Source of the DNA: a virus
IMG/VR virus record: IMGVR_UViG_3300003410_000039
Coordinates: 3,300-26,008 of that record
Direction: 5' to 3' (one strand)
DNA length: 22,709 nt
Of the stretch, positions 1-8,640 are shown piece by piece (within the stretch, counting starts at the first letter, position 1; every line of letters starts with the position of its first letter). Below the pieces are notes generated by a model. The model did not search any database and was not told the DNA's origin. It saw only the letters and a list, made by a program, of their open reading frames with translations. The translations under genes and the position numbers were made by a program.

Positions 1-1
1 G

Positions 2-754
2 AACTTGTTGGGAACTACTTCAACCGGTGTTACTCCGCCACCACCCCCTGCCGCTCCAACAGAAACAAGTTTCTTTGATACCCTCAGTGAGTATGGAACT
101 AAAGCTAAAAACCTGTACGGTGAATATATTTCTCCATCGCGGGGAATGGAAAACATTCCAACCCTTGAAGCAGAAATGGCTCGAATTCAAGCGGCGAATC
201 CAACCATGGCGGCGGCCAATATTCAAAAAGCCGCCGAAGCAAGTATTGCAAGTCAAACACCCGGAATGATCCGTAGCTACGCACCGTTAGCCGCGGTTGG
301 TGCCGCAGGCGCGGCGGCAGGCGGGTTCTTTGACGCCGCTCCACAGGAAGACCCAAATCTTGTAGATCGCCGGACAGGTGCAGACCTACTTGCAGAAAAC
401 GAAAACCAGTACATGGTTGGTGGCCGTACTCCACAGTATGCGACAGGCCCAACGACAGTATCCACGCGTTATGGTGGATTGGGCACTTTTTCTCCACGCT
501 TCTTTATGAATCCGTTCATGCGCCCACAAATGTTTGCGGCGGCCGGTGGGGAAGTTTACCCACGCCGTAATGGCGGTATCATGCCAAATGAAGGCGTCCC
601 CGGAAAAGACAGCGTTCGAGCACTGTTAATGCCCGGAGAGTTTGTTATGACAACTGACGCCGTCAAAGGCTTAGGAAACGGAAGCATGAATCAAGGCATC
701 AACAACATGTATTCAATGATGCGGAATCTTGAATCAAGAGGACGGACCGTATAA
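2..754 (+). CDS. Virion protein with tape-measure-like C-terminus (5' partial)
   Basis: The frame is open to the left edge of the window, so the gene starts outside it; an in-frame TTG near position 5 is not a convincing start. About 250 residues are visible. They begin with a Pro-rich stretch, followed by an Ala/Gly hydrophobic segment around residues 91-108. The C-terminal 60 residues carry a GG-x-PGKDSVRALLMPGEFVM pattern followed by NxGINNMYSMMRNLE. In tape-measure and other tail or virion proteins, a similar G-x-DSVPAxLxPGEFVV segment lies near the C-terminus. A short MFAAAGG motif at 530-550 recurs in two other proteins here. The stop overlaps the next start by one base (TAATG), suggesting coupled translation. 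It is probably a virion component; whether it is a true tape measure cannot be judged from the fragment. Confidence 0.7.
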   Translation, partial: NLLGTTSTGVTPPPPPAAPTETSFFDTLSEYGTKAKNLYGEYISPSRGMENIPTLEAEMARIQAANPTMAAANIQKAAEASIASQTPGMIRSYAPLAAVGAAGAAAGGFFDAAPQEDPNLVDRRTGADLLAENENQYMVGGRTPQYATGPTTVSTRYGGLGTFSPRFFMNPFMRPQMFAAAGGEVYPRRNGGIMPNEGVPGKDSVRALLMPGEFVMTTDAVKGLGNGSMNQGINNMYSMMRNLESRGRTV

Positions 755-1692
755 TGGCTGAAGTAACCGAACAGATTGTCCGCGAAGCTCCCGAGATTGA
801 AGCCTATAAGCTGGGGCTTCTCAAATCAGCGAAAGAGCTTGCCGATCAACCCATCACCCTGCCGCAACAACAAATTGCAGAGCAGGCGTTTCTTCAGCAG
901 GAAGCCGCGCGTTTAGCTCAAGAAGGTATAGGAACTTACGAGCCGTACTTGACTGAAGGCGGGTACAGCATGGGCGACGCTTATCAAGCGTTAGCCGGTC
1001 CTCAAGCATTAGGTACAGAAGCCGCACAATTTTATCGTCAAGGTGCGATGGGGCCCTCGGCGGAAATGATTCAGGGTTACATGAACCCGTATCAAGATGC
1101 CGTTCAGGCTGAAATCAACCGCGCTTTTGATATTCAACAAAACCAAGCGGCCGGTCAGGCTGTTGGGGCAGGCGCTTTTGGCGGGTCTCGCGCAGAGATC
1201 GCACAGCGCGAAGTAGATCGCAACCGCGCGCAAGCTTTAGCACAGTCACAAGCGCAGAACTTTATGCAAGCACAGCAGGGCGCGACTAACGAACTGCAAC
1301 GTCAGCTTGCGGCCGCGCAAGGCATTGGATCACTGGGACTGCAAACAGGCGAAGCTTTGGGTACACTGGGCTTACGTCAAGCAAGTCTTGGCGAGCTTGG
1401 TCAAAAGATTGGTCAACAAGAATCTCAGTTCTTGTTTGATGTGGGCCAACGTCAACAAGCGCAACAGCAAGCAGAGTTGGAAGCAAAGCGTCAGAGCGAT
1501 TTGGCACAACTGTACGAGCCCTACCAAAGATTCTCTTATTTATCAGATATTTACAAAGGTGCACCGTCCACGCAACAAACCATTGCGTCATCGACAGCAC
1601 CAAGTGTTTCACCCGCTCAACAGTACCTCGGGCTAGGTATTGCAGGGCTTTCCGCCGCGGCAGGCGCAAATAAAGCAGGACTATTCGGATGA
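754..1692 (+). CDS. Ala/Gln-rich probable virion structural protein
   Basis: This is a 312-residue protein, mostly helical and very rich in Ala and Gln, with a YMNPYQDAVQAEINRAFD segment around residues 109-126 followed by GAGAFGGSRAEIAQREVDRN. I associate this arrangement with virion or tail-associated proteins of uncultured marine phages, but no enzymatic motif is visible. The C-terminus is a Gly/Ala-rich hydrophobic stretch ending in AGLFG, and the 1357-aa protein downstream ends similarly in GSLFG. Its start overlaps the preceding stop (TAATG) and its stop overlaps the next start (ATGA), placing it firmly in the late operon. The structural role is inferred from position and composition. 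Confidence 0.7.
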   Translation: MAEVTEQIVREAPEIEAYKLGLLKSAKELADQPITLPQQQIAEQAFLQQEAARLAQEGIGTYEPYLTEGGYSMGDAYQALAGPQALGTEAAQFYRQGAMGPSAEMIQGYMNPYQDAVQAEINRAFDIQQNQAAGQAVGAGAFGGSRAEIAQREVDRNRAQALAQSQAQNFMQAQQGATNELQRQLAAAQGIGSLGLQTGEALGTLGLRQASLGELGQKIGQQESQFLFDVGQRQQAQQQAELEAKRQSDLAQLYEPYQRFSYLSDIYKGAPSTQQTIASSTAPSVSPAQQYLGLGIAGLSAAAGANKAGLFG

Positions 1693-2276
1693 TGAACAGA
1701 AGCGTAATGCAACGGCAAATGTTTAAGGCAGGCGGAGCCGCAGGTTTTCCAGACTTAAACAAGGATGGGGACATTACTCAAGCGGACGTTTTGATGGGCC
1801 GCGGTGTAAAGATGCAGATGGGCGGTGATCCGATGGTCGCGGCCATGCAACAGCAAGCTCCTGTCGATCAGGGCGTTGCATCAATGATGCCTCCCGAAGC
1901 GATGCCCACGGCCCCCGGCCCTGAGATGGACATGGCGAGCATGGGTGTTGGTGAAGTGGATCAAGGTACTGTTGAGCAAATGCTGACCGAAGTTGCTCCC
2001 GCTATTGGCGATCCAGAGCAGGCCGAAAGCGCCGAAGAAATGATGAACATGGTTCGTGGCGACGAAGCTTCAATGGAAGAACGTCGGATGGAGCTTGCTT
2101 CAATCGTTGGTGAAGAAGACGCCATGCAAACTCCCGAGTCGGTTCTTGCTTTGGTGCAACCAATTGTACAAATGTCCTTGGTTGACGAAGGTATTGGTGG
2201 ACTCGCAGAACAAGAGATGCAACAACCCGTAGAAGGCGATATGGCCGGCGGGATTATGTCAATGATGGGAGGCTGA
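1689..2276 (+). CDS. Acidic Met-rich virion-module protein with EF-hand/dockerin-like loop
   Basis: This 195-residue, strongly acidic protein is unusually rich in Met and Glu. Near the N-terminus it has MFKAGG (residues 11-16) and then a 12-residue loop, DLNKDGDITQAD (22-33). Asp, Asn, Asp, Asp, Thr and Asp occupy positions 1, 3, 5, 7, 9 and 12, with Gly at 6 and Ile at 8, which fits the canonical calcium-binding EF-hand or dockerin loop. Only one loop is visible, so calcium binding is plausible but unproven. The remainder has low complexity and resembles no enzyme I know. It overlaps the upstream gene by 4 bases and sits 1 base before the next gene. A virion or assembly role is inferred from context. 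Confidence 0.65.
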   Translation: MMNRSVMQRQMFKAGGAAGFPDLNKDGDITQADVLMGRGVKMQMGGDPMVAAMQQQAPVDQGVASMMPPEAMPTAPGPEMDMASMGVGEVDQGTVEQMLTEVAPAIGDPEQAESAEEMMNMVRGDEASMEERRMELASIVGEEDAMQTPESVLALVQPIVQMSLVDEGIGGLAEQEMQQPVEGDMAGGIMSMMGG

Positions 2277-2277
2277 T

Positions 2278-4557
2278 ATGGCCGAACTACCTTATAAGTT
2301 TCCTCAAGGGAAATTTGGTAGCCGGGGTCTTACTCGTTTTGAGTCAGGCATAGGTTCGTTAGATGCTTACGATCAAACGGTTACTCCTATTGTTGAACTT
2401 CTAAGAAATGCACCTGTTCAACAGCGGCCTGCTTCTGTTCAACAGCCGACTGCGGCACAATCTTTGATTCCTAAAGTTCCTACGCTTGAACAAGAGTTTG
2501 AACAGCGACGAGACACTTACACTGGAATTCTTGGCGATCCGGCAGAGCAGAAGAAACAAACTCAAGCGCAAATGCTGTTTGATATTGCCAACACGGCGCT
2601 TGCTTTTAGTACAGCCGGATCACGTCCGGGCATGTCCCCTGCCGAACGGTTAGCCGAAGCGGCGGTTGAGACTAAGTTGTTCCCGACCATTTCTGCGCGC
2701 GTTGCGGCACAAAACGAACAACAACAGAAATTAGATCTGGCGGCTTTGCAGTCTGCGGAGTCTTCATTGACGGCCAAAGAAAAATACGCGGCAGACTTAC
2801 GAAAAACTTTGGCGGGCCAAGATCCTGAATACATGCGCGTCACGTTCTCTGACGGTAGCCAAAAAGTATTTAACGTAAACACTCCGATGGGCTCACGTTC
2901 GTTCCAATTGGCCACTGAACAGCCCGGAGCGCAAGCGTTCAAGGTTGGCACTGAGCCTACCCCGCCTACGCCAAAAGCGTCTTCATTCAAAGTTGTAGTA
3001 GATGCTAACGGTAAGCAAATCGGTCAGTTCGACGTTACAAACCCGACTGAAAGACAAGAAATGCGGGACGTTCTGGATAAGAACCCTTCGTATCAAATGG
3101 CAGGCGTTCCGACAGCACCTCAACTAGAGCGGCCCATCGGAGATCGCGATTACTTCACGAAGTTTGGTGTAACCAAAGATCAGTTCGATTTGTTACCGCA
3201 AGATACTCAAGACATCTTGATGGGTATCCCAACAGTTACAAACCGCGATTACTTCACGAAGTTCGGCCTGACCAAAGACGAGTTCCTTGGCATGACTCCA
3301 GACAACCGCAACTTCCTCATCGGTCTTCCTGTTCTTACAGACAAGGATTACTTCAAGAAGTTTGGTCTTACGAAAGCTGGGTTCGAGGATCTGGCGCAAG
3401 AAGACAAGGATGTATTGTTGGGATTGCCGACAATCACCGACGAAAACTACTTCACCAAGTTTGGCATGGACAAAGCGTCTTTCCTTGCTTTGGATCAAGA
3501 CGTCAAGAATCGTATTCTCGACATCACGCCAAAGCCCGTTATTCAGAAAGATGCGCGCGGCCGTTTGGTGGACGTTACCAATCCAGAAACTCCTCAGATT
3601 ATCTGGGACGTCGAAACGGTTACTCGTCCAAAACTGCAAACAATTACCATCGACGGTATTCCACAAACCGTGGATATCACGACTTCAGAAGGTATGGCGC
3701 GTGTCGATTTGGCAAACCAAGTCAATCAGCAACAGCCCGGACGTGCTTCGATCACAAACGTGACAAGCGCACCAACTCCAAAATCCTTTGTTGTATCAAA
3801 TCCAGATGGAAGCTCGCAGTTTGTCACGTCTTACGACAATGGTTCGACATATACCGACACCGCAGGTCAAATTCAATCTATGCCTTCCGGCGCGTATCCT
3901 GTATCGGATACCACGGCCAACGAAGTTGCAAAGAGTATTCGAGCCTCTGCAAAAGCCGGAGAAACTTTAACCGAGTTGGATGCCGATATTGCGGCACAGC
4001 TTGGAATGAATCCGAACGAGTTTACGCAGGAAGATATTACGGCGGTCAAGAGTGCGCTTGAAATGGCGCGTGAAGGTACGGGCGTTTATTCCAACTTCAT
4101 AGCAACATTAGACGGCATCAGCGGCTTAATACCGTTCTCTAGTGTGCGCGATTATGTTGCTAAATTCACTAAAGATAACCAAGCCGCTCGTCAATACTTG
4201 CGTGGCGTTATGACGTTAGGACGTTCTGCTCTTGTGGTTAACCCACGGTTCCCTGTGGCAGAAATGGAGAAAGTCGAGCAGTTATTTGTTCGTCCAGAAA
4301 CTTTCTTTACAAACCCTTCGACAGAAGCAAACAAGTTTATAGAACTCAAGAGCCTTGCAATTGCTCAATATCGCAGAAACTTGCAACAACTTAAGCAGGG
4401 TGTACCAAAAGCGCAACGTGAGCAGATCGAAGCCAATAACTTCGAGCTTCAGCGTTTAATGTCGCTACTTCCGGGTGTACCATTACCGGGAGCAGTCGGC
4501 GGAGCGCAAGACGATCTTGTAGACGAAGCCTCTAGCGTTTTATTTCCAGACCGATAG
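2278..4557 (+). CDS. 759-aa probable virion protein with four 33-residue repeats
   Basis: The N-terminal half is Gln/Pro-rich and then helical. Residues 290-421 hold four tandem repeats of exactly 33 residues, each starting with (D/N)YF-x-KFG-x-(T/D)K and with three of them ending near ILMGIP/LIGLP/LLGLP. A short beta-rich region (VSNPDGSSQFVTSYDNGSTY, about 508-527) follows, and then a helical C-terminal domain of about 220 residues containing SNFIATLDGISGLIPFSSV and RGVMTLGRSALVVNPRFPV. I recognise no catalytic motif. Position between virion genes and ahead of the giant internal-type protein suggests a structural or ejected protein. The four repeats are conserved enough to be functional and could bind repeated ligands or form a solenoid, but that is inference. 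Confidence 0.65.
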   Translation: MAELPYKFPQGKFGSRGLTRFESGIGSLDAYDQTVTPIVELLRNAPVQQRPASVQQPTAAQSLIPKVPTLEQEFEQRRDTYTGILGDPAEQKKQTQAQMLFDIANTALAFSTAGSRPGMSPAERLAEAAVETKLFPTISARVAAQNEQQQKLDLAALQSAESSLTAKEKYAADLRKTLAGQDPEYMRVTFSDGSQKVFNVNTPMGSRSFQLATEQPGAQAFKVGTEPTPPTPKASSFKVVVDANGKQIGQFDVTNPTERQEMRDVLDKNPSYQMAGVPTAPQLERPIGDRDYFTKFGVTKDQFDLLPQDTQDILMGIPTVTNRDYFTKFGLTKDEFLGMTPDNRNFLIGLPVLTDKDYFKKFGLTKAGFEDLAQEDKDVLLGLPTITDENYFTKFGMDKASFLALDQDVKNRILDITPKPVIQKDARGRLVDVTNPETPQIIWDVETVTRPKLQTITIDGIPQTVDITTSEGMARVDLANQVNQQQPGRASITNVTSAPTPKSFVVSNPDGSSQFVTSYDNGSTYTDTAGQIQSMPSGAYPVSDTTANEVAKSIRASAKAGETLTELDADIAAQLGMNPNEFTQEDITAVKSALEMAREGTGVYSNFIATLDGISGLIPFSSVRDYVAKFTKDNQAARQYLRGVMTLGRSALVVNPRFPVAEMEKVEQLFVRPETFFTNPSTEANKFIELKSLAIAQYRRNLQQLKQGVPKAQREQIEANNFELQRLMSLLPGVPLPGAVGGAQDDLVDEASSVLFPDR
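3145..3540 (+). repeat. Four tandem 99-bp coding repeats (33 aa each)
   Basis: The aligned DYF/NYF positions fall at residues 291, 324, 357 and 390 of the 759-aa protein, an exact period of 33 residues. Each unit contains YF-x-KFG, then an F about eight residues on and an Asp-rich turn; the first three end in I/L-GIP/LGLP plus T. The first two copies are nearly identical in DNA over their first 21 bases, while the others have drifted, which suggests old duplication under protein-level selection. A fourth, degenerate end (ILDITPKPV) closes the array. Confidence 0.9.
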
Positions 4558-4566
4558 GTAGCTTTC

Positions 4567-7500
4567 ATGGCGAACGGACAACCTCCTTTTATTCCCGGAA
4601 TCTCAGCGGCTTCGGCCGCCCCGGCGCAAACCCCAGCTCCGGCAGTGCCCACGGGACCAACGGTTTCTCCAGCCTCGATTGCACCTAGCCCGGTAATGCC
4701 GGTGTCGCCGGTTACCATCAGCAAAGAGCAGATGGATTTCCTTAATCAACGGTTTAACGATGTTGAAGGCGGTCCTTCCCCTATTGTTGCAAAGTCTATT
4801 GTTGGAGAACTTCAACAATCTGTTCCCGACTTATTTACTTATCAAAGTTTAAAAGACGGCACCGCGCCGTTGTTTGAGGTATTGCCGCAGTTCCAAGGTA
4901 AAGAGCCAGAACAGCGGAAACTGACAGACAATCAAATTATTCGACTGCTTGCCCGTGATACTGAAGGTAACAAGATTGAAGAAGGCTCGTTCTTTGCCGG
5001 TATGGGCCGTGAGCTGTTGCCACAGGGTGCCGGTTTTGGTGGCGCTTACACTGGCGCGCGGATCGGGTACCAGTTACAACAGGCGATTCCTCCAGTAAAT
5101 CCTGCCGCCGTAGCAGTTAAGTTTGCAATCCCTGTTGCAACGACAACGATTGGATTTTTAGGCGGCTACAGTGGTGGCCGGGAAGCGACAGACTTCCTGA
5201 TCGGACCTGAAGCTCCGCTACTTCCGGGAACTACAGCGTCTTATGAAGCGGGTAAAACGGCAATGGGCGCGCTGTCTTGGATGCCGCTACCATTTTTAAT
5301 TAGCAAAAACGTGAGTTTTGGTGGCGCGCAATTGCTTGATAACATTGCGTCATTGAAAGCACTCCGCTCTCCTGTTGGTCCTCCAACAAAAGAAGCAATG
5401 CCCGGTTATCAGGCGGCGATTGCAGAGTATCAAGCAGGGCGAGAAGCACTAGGCTCTGGAGCCGAAAAGCTTTTGAACGCTGACAAGGGCCCGCGGTCCA
5501 CGCGCCTTATTCGGATAATGGAAGGACTACTGTCTCGCACCGGAGAAGGGGCTCGTGCCGCTCCCAAGTTTACTCTTGGTATTGAAGGTGTTGCCGCGGC
5601 AGGCCAGACAAAAATGGCGCAGTTGGCAGAAGAAAGTGCTCCCGGAGATGTCGGTGTTCGTATTGGTGCCGAAGTTGCGGGTGCGCTAACGCCCAGTGTT
5701 TTCGGAGCGGTTTTAGCTTCTAAGCTACCGGTTATTGGCACAGTCCTGAAGCAAACGTTCAAGAAAGGCGGTCTCAAAAAAGCGGCCGAGCCGATTCTTC
5801 AGTATCGAGAAAACCAAGTTGTCAGAAAAATCTTAGATGCCTTGGAAAACAGCGGCGAAGATGTTGATAGCTTGATCGAAACGTTGGCTGATCCCAAGTT
5901 TTTGACAGACGAAAAGGGCGATCCGATTCAGTTAACGGCGGGAGCCAAGACCGGTAGCCCGACGTTACTTGCGTTCGAGCAGGCCGCAGATCAGTTATCT
6001 GGCGGTGCGTTAGCCAAGGAACGTGTCAAGGGTGCTAACAAGGCAGTCGATGCGTACAAAGTTTTGATCTACGCCATGATGTCTACCGGCGATCAAGACG
6101 CTTTGCAACAAGCCGCTGATTTAGCTCAAGAATTTTTTGCGGCAAGTATTCAATCGCGGATTGGAAATGCAACTGACAACCTGCTGAACGCCGTTGATAC
6201 AGTCGCGGGCGATCAACCTGTTGGGAACATGGAGCTTTCCGAGCGTCTGTTTAACCTGCTAGATACGCAACTGGGCATGGCGCGTCAAAAAGAACGTCAG
6301 CTTTGGCGTGCAATTCCTGACGAAGAAATCACCGTATTTAAAGATGCTGACGGCAATGTTGTGGATTACCCCCAGTTCTTAGATCGCTGGATTAGCCTTC
6401 TGCCACAAACAGAAGAAGCGCAGTCTCCTATCCTGCGGAAGCTTTCTAACCTTAACCAATATGTTATGCGTAAGCGGAGCGAGTTTGGTTTGGACACCGA
6501 CGGTGTTGCGGCGGCCGCGCCGGATGTCGATCCATTAGCGCGTTTTAATTTTGGTAAAGAAGTTAAGCCAACAGATAAGCGTCTAGCGGGCGTTGAGTTA
6601 CCCGAGGGCTACCGTGTTTTCCAGAGGTCTGAAGAAGTTCCGGGCGTTGCAGGGAAAGTTTCGACAACATCTGTAGTAGATCCGAACGGAAACCGCGTCG
6701 ATCTTACTCGTGACCCAGAAAACAAAATATTCCCGTATCAGGCAGACTTTGTCGATGGCACTAAAGACACCATGCAAGGCAGGGATCAAGCCTCTGAATT
6801 AGTTGCGGCAAGCAATCTAGCTCAAGCGGTAGATGCTGTAGCAAAAACAATGTCTCAAGGCCGCGTGAAGTTTTCCAGAACTCCGATTGATGAAGTTGCT
6901 GACGATGTCGCCGCCGGTGCAGTGCCTACGACCGACACCCCGTCGATCACGGTTCAGGAGCTGGAAGAAATTCGTTCTTCAGCATTGAGCTTGGGCCGCG
7001 AACTGCAAGCCGCCGGTGATTTAAACGGTGCGCGTGTTGCGTTTGGCTTAGGCGAAGCAATCCTCAGAGACATGAACAACTTTGACGTGGCAACAACCTC
7101 GGCTTACCACACGGCTCGCGCATATTCCAAAGCCTTGAACGATACGTTTACTCGTGCGTTTGCCGGCGATGTGATGGATACCACCCGCAAAGGTGCCGAG
7201 CGGATTGCTCCAGAACTGTTGTCTACCAAACTGGCTGTTGGCGGTAGCGATGCAACCTACCTGCGGATTGATCAAATCCAAGGGGTTGGACGTTTCGCCA
7301 AAGAAAACGGGTTTGAAGGCGCGGAAGATGCTGTTGCCAGTATTGATGGCACCGTCTTGTCCTTGCTCCGTAATGCACGGGCCGCGGCCACCGACCCAAC
7401 GACTGGTGAAATCAACATCCGGATGTTGGACAAGTGGCGTCGGGAAAACAAACCGTTGCTCGACATCTTCCCCGGTTTGAGCCGAGATTTGGAAGATTCG

Positions 7501-8640
7501 CGTAAAGCACAGCTCCTCTTGAACGAAGAGCGATTGGCAGAAAAAGCCGCAAGCAAAGCCTTGCAGGGCCAAGTAACGTTCAAAAACTTATTGTCTGGTT
7601 ACACAGAAAACCCAACGACTGCTGTTGCGGAAGCATTAGCTAACAGCAACAAGCGTAAGTGGCCTTCCATGAACGCTTTGCTGGATGTTGCTCAAGGCCG
7701 CAACTTAGAAAGAGCGACTGGTACAGAAGGCTTTGCCCTACCAGAAGCTAAAATTGAAAGCGCCATGAACGGTCTGAAAACGTCTGTTCTTGAGTGGGGT
7801 ATGACCAAAGCAGGCGGAACTGCCGGCAGTGGCTTCAAGCCGAGCGTTGCTTACCGCGCGTTTTTTGAGCCAATAGAAGGCGAACGCACTGGCGGTAGCT
7901 TGGCGGACTGGATGGTTTCCAACAAGGTCATGCCAAAGAAAGAAGCCGACAACCTGAAAACCATGCTTCAGGAAATGATGCGCTTTGAAGTAGCTCAAGT
8001 GAATGGAACGATTGACGACATCGTAGAACAGGCCGGACCGTTACTCGACTTCTACCTGCGAGTCACAGGTTCTAACTTGGGTGCCAAGGCTTCTGGAATC
8101 TTAGGCGGTGGCGGCGGAGACCTGATCGCACGTTCGGCAGGTTCCAAGATCATGCGTCAAGCGTTTGAAGATGTGCCAGAAGCGTTCCAGATCGACGTTA
8201 TGACCAAAATGATGCAAGACCCCGAGTTCTTGGCGGCCATGCTACGTCGTGGTGTGACAGAGCGTGAAAAGCTTAATATTGCCAACCGCGCGGCAGGAAT
8301 GGTTTACGACTTCTTTGGACGTCCCACGAGACGTGTTGCACCATCTATTGGCCGCGAAACAATGGAAGAAGATGTTGAAAGACCAACTCCAGAACCACAG
8401 GCTTCGGTCCAAGCACCACAACAGAATCTGATGGCACAGCGGTTTGCTCGCTCAACGCCGACGCAGGTTCAACCACGGCCCGCGGCTCCCGCTCCAGTAC
8501 AGCCTCCGATGGCGGCACCTGCCCCACCACAAGGCGGAGCGAATCCACAGCAACGTCAGCAGTTAGCGGCGATGTTCCCGAATGATCCAATCATTCAGGC
8601 GGCCGGAGGTGGCGGCGGCATAGGAAGCTTGTTCGGATGA
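4567..8640 (+). CDS. Very large (1357 aa) probable internal/ejected virion protein
   Basis: This is the largest gene in the window. The first 50 residues are a disordered Ala/Pro-rich leader. Residues about 150-205 form a Gly/Ala-rich hydrophobic region (including AAVAVKFAIPVATTTIGFLGG) and a second such region lies around 361-396; both could enter a membrane. The middle is long and helical. The last 100 residues are Pro/Gln/Ala-rich and end in AGGGGGIGSLFG. No lysozyme or transglycosylase catalytic motif was recognised by eye. Size, position late in the virion module and membrane-like segments match ejected internal virion proteins such as T7 gp15/gp16 in general character, without demonstrable homology. 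The start at 4567 follows the previous stop by 9 bases; its stop overlaps the next start (ATGA). Confidence 0.65.
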   Translation: MANGQPPFIPGISAASAAPAQTPAPAVPTGPTVSPASIAPSPVMPVSPVTISKEQMDFLNQRFNDVEGGPSPIVAKSIVGELQQSVPDLFTYQSLKDGTAPLFEVLPQFQGKEPEQRKLTDNQIIRLLARDTEGNKIEEGSFFAGMGRELLPQGAGFGGAYTGARIGYQLQQAIPPVNPAAVAVKFAIPVATTTIGFLGGYSGGREATDFLIGPEAPLLPGTTASYEAGKTAMGALSWMPLPFLISKNVSFGGAQLLDNIASLKALRSPVGPPTKEAMPGYQAAIAEYQAGREALGSGAEKLLNADKGPRSTRLIRIMEGLLSRTGEGARAAPKFTLGIEGVAAAGQTKMAQLAEESAPGDVGVRIGAEVAGALTPSVFGAVLASKLPVIGTVLKQTFKKGGLKKAAEPILQYRENQVVRKILDALENSGEDVDSLIETLADPKFLTDEKGDPIQLTAGAKTGSPTLLAFEQAADQLSGGALAKERVKGANKAVDAYKVLIYAMMSTGDQDALQQAADLAQEFFAASIQSRIGNATDNLLNAVDTVAGDQPVGNMELSERLFNLLDTQLGMARQKERQLWRAIPDEEITVFKDADGNVVDYPQFLDRWISLLPQTEEAQSPILRKLSNLNQYVMRKRSEFGLDTDGVAAAAPDVDPLARFNFGKEVKPTDKRLAGVELPEGYRVFQRSEEVPGVAGKVSTTSVVDPNGNRVDLTRDPENKIFPYQADFVDGTKDTMQGRDQASELVAASNLAQAVDAVAKTMSQGRVKFSRTPIDEVADDVAAGAVPTTDTPSITVQELEEIRSSALSLGRELQAAGDLNGARVAFGLGEAILRDMNNFDVATTSAYHTARAYSKALNDTFTRAFAGDVMDTTRKGAERIAPELLSTKLAVGGSDATYLRIDQIQGVGRFAKENGFEGAEDAVASIDGTVLSLLRNARAAATDPTTGEINIRMLDKWRRENKPLLDIFPGLSRDLEDSRKAQLLLNEERLAEKAASKALQGQVTFKNLLSGYTENPTTAVAEALANSNKRKWPSMNALLDVAQGRNLERATGTEGFALPEAKIESAMNGLKTSVLEWGMTKAGGTAGSGFKPSVAYRAFFEPIEGERTGGSLADWMVSNKVMPKKEADNLKTMLQEMMRFEVAQVNGTIDDIVEQAGPLLDFYLRVTGSNLGAKASGILGGGGGDLIARSAGSKIMRQAFEDVPEAFQIDVMTKMMQDPEFLAAMLRRGVTEREKLNIANRAAGMVYDFFGRPTRRVAPSIGRETMEEDVERPTPEPQASVQAPQQNLMAQRFARSTPTQVQPRPAAPAPVQPPMAAPAPPQGGANPQQRQQLAAMFPNDPIIQAAGGGGGIGSLFG

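Noticed and set aside
1286-1774. Minus-strand open frame of 162 codons
   Set aside because: Antisense shadow spanning two overlapping plus-strand virion genes.
3145-3540. Regularly spaced repeats resembling a CRISPR array
   Set aside because: The period is 99 bp, in frame, and conserved at protein level within a long gene; there are no unique spacers.
3193-3666. Long minus-strand open frame (157 codons) across the 33-residue repeats
   Set aside because: It repeats only because it mirrors the coding repeats on the plus strand; composition is not protein-like and there is no ribosome-binding site.
7048-7572. Minus-strand open frame of 174 codons inside the 1357-aa gene
   Set aside because: Shadow of a strong plus-strand gene, Cys/Phe-rich nonsense composition and no support for a start.
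4567-8640. Lytic transglycosylase or protease domain in the 1357-aa protein
   Set aside because: Such domains are frequent in internal virion proteins, but I could not find a convincing catalytic motif by eye.
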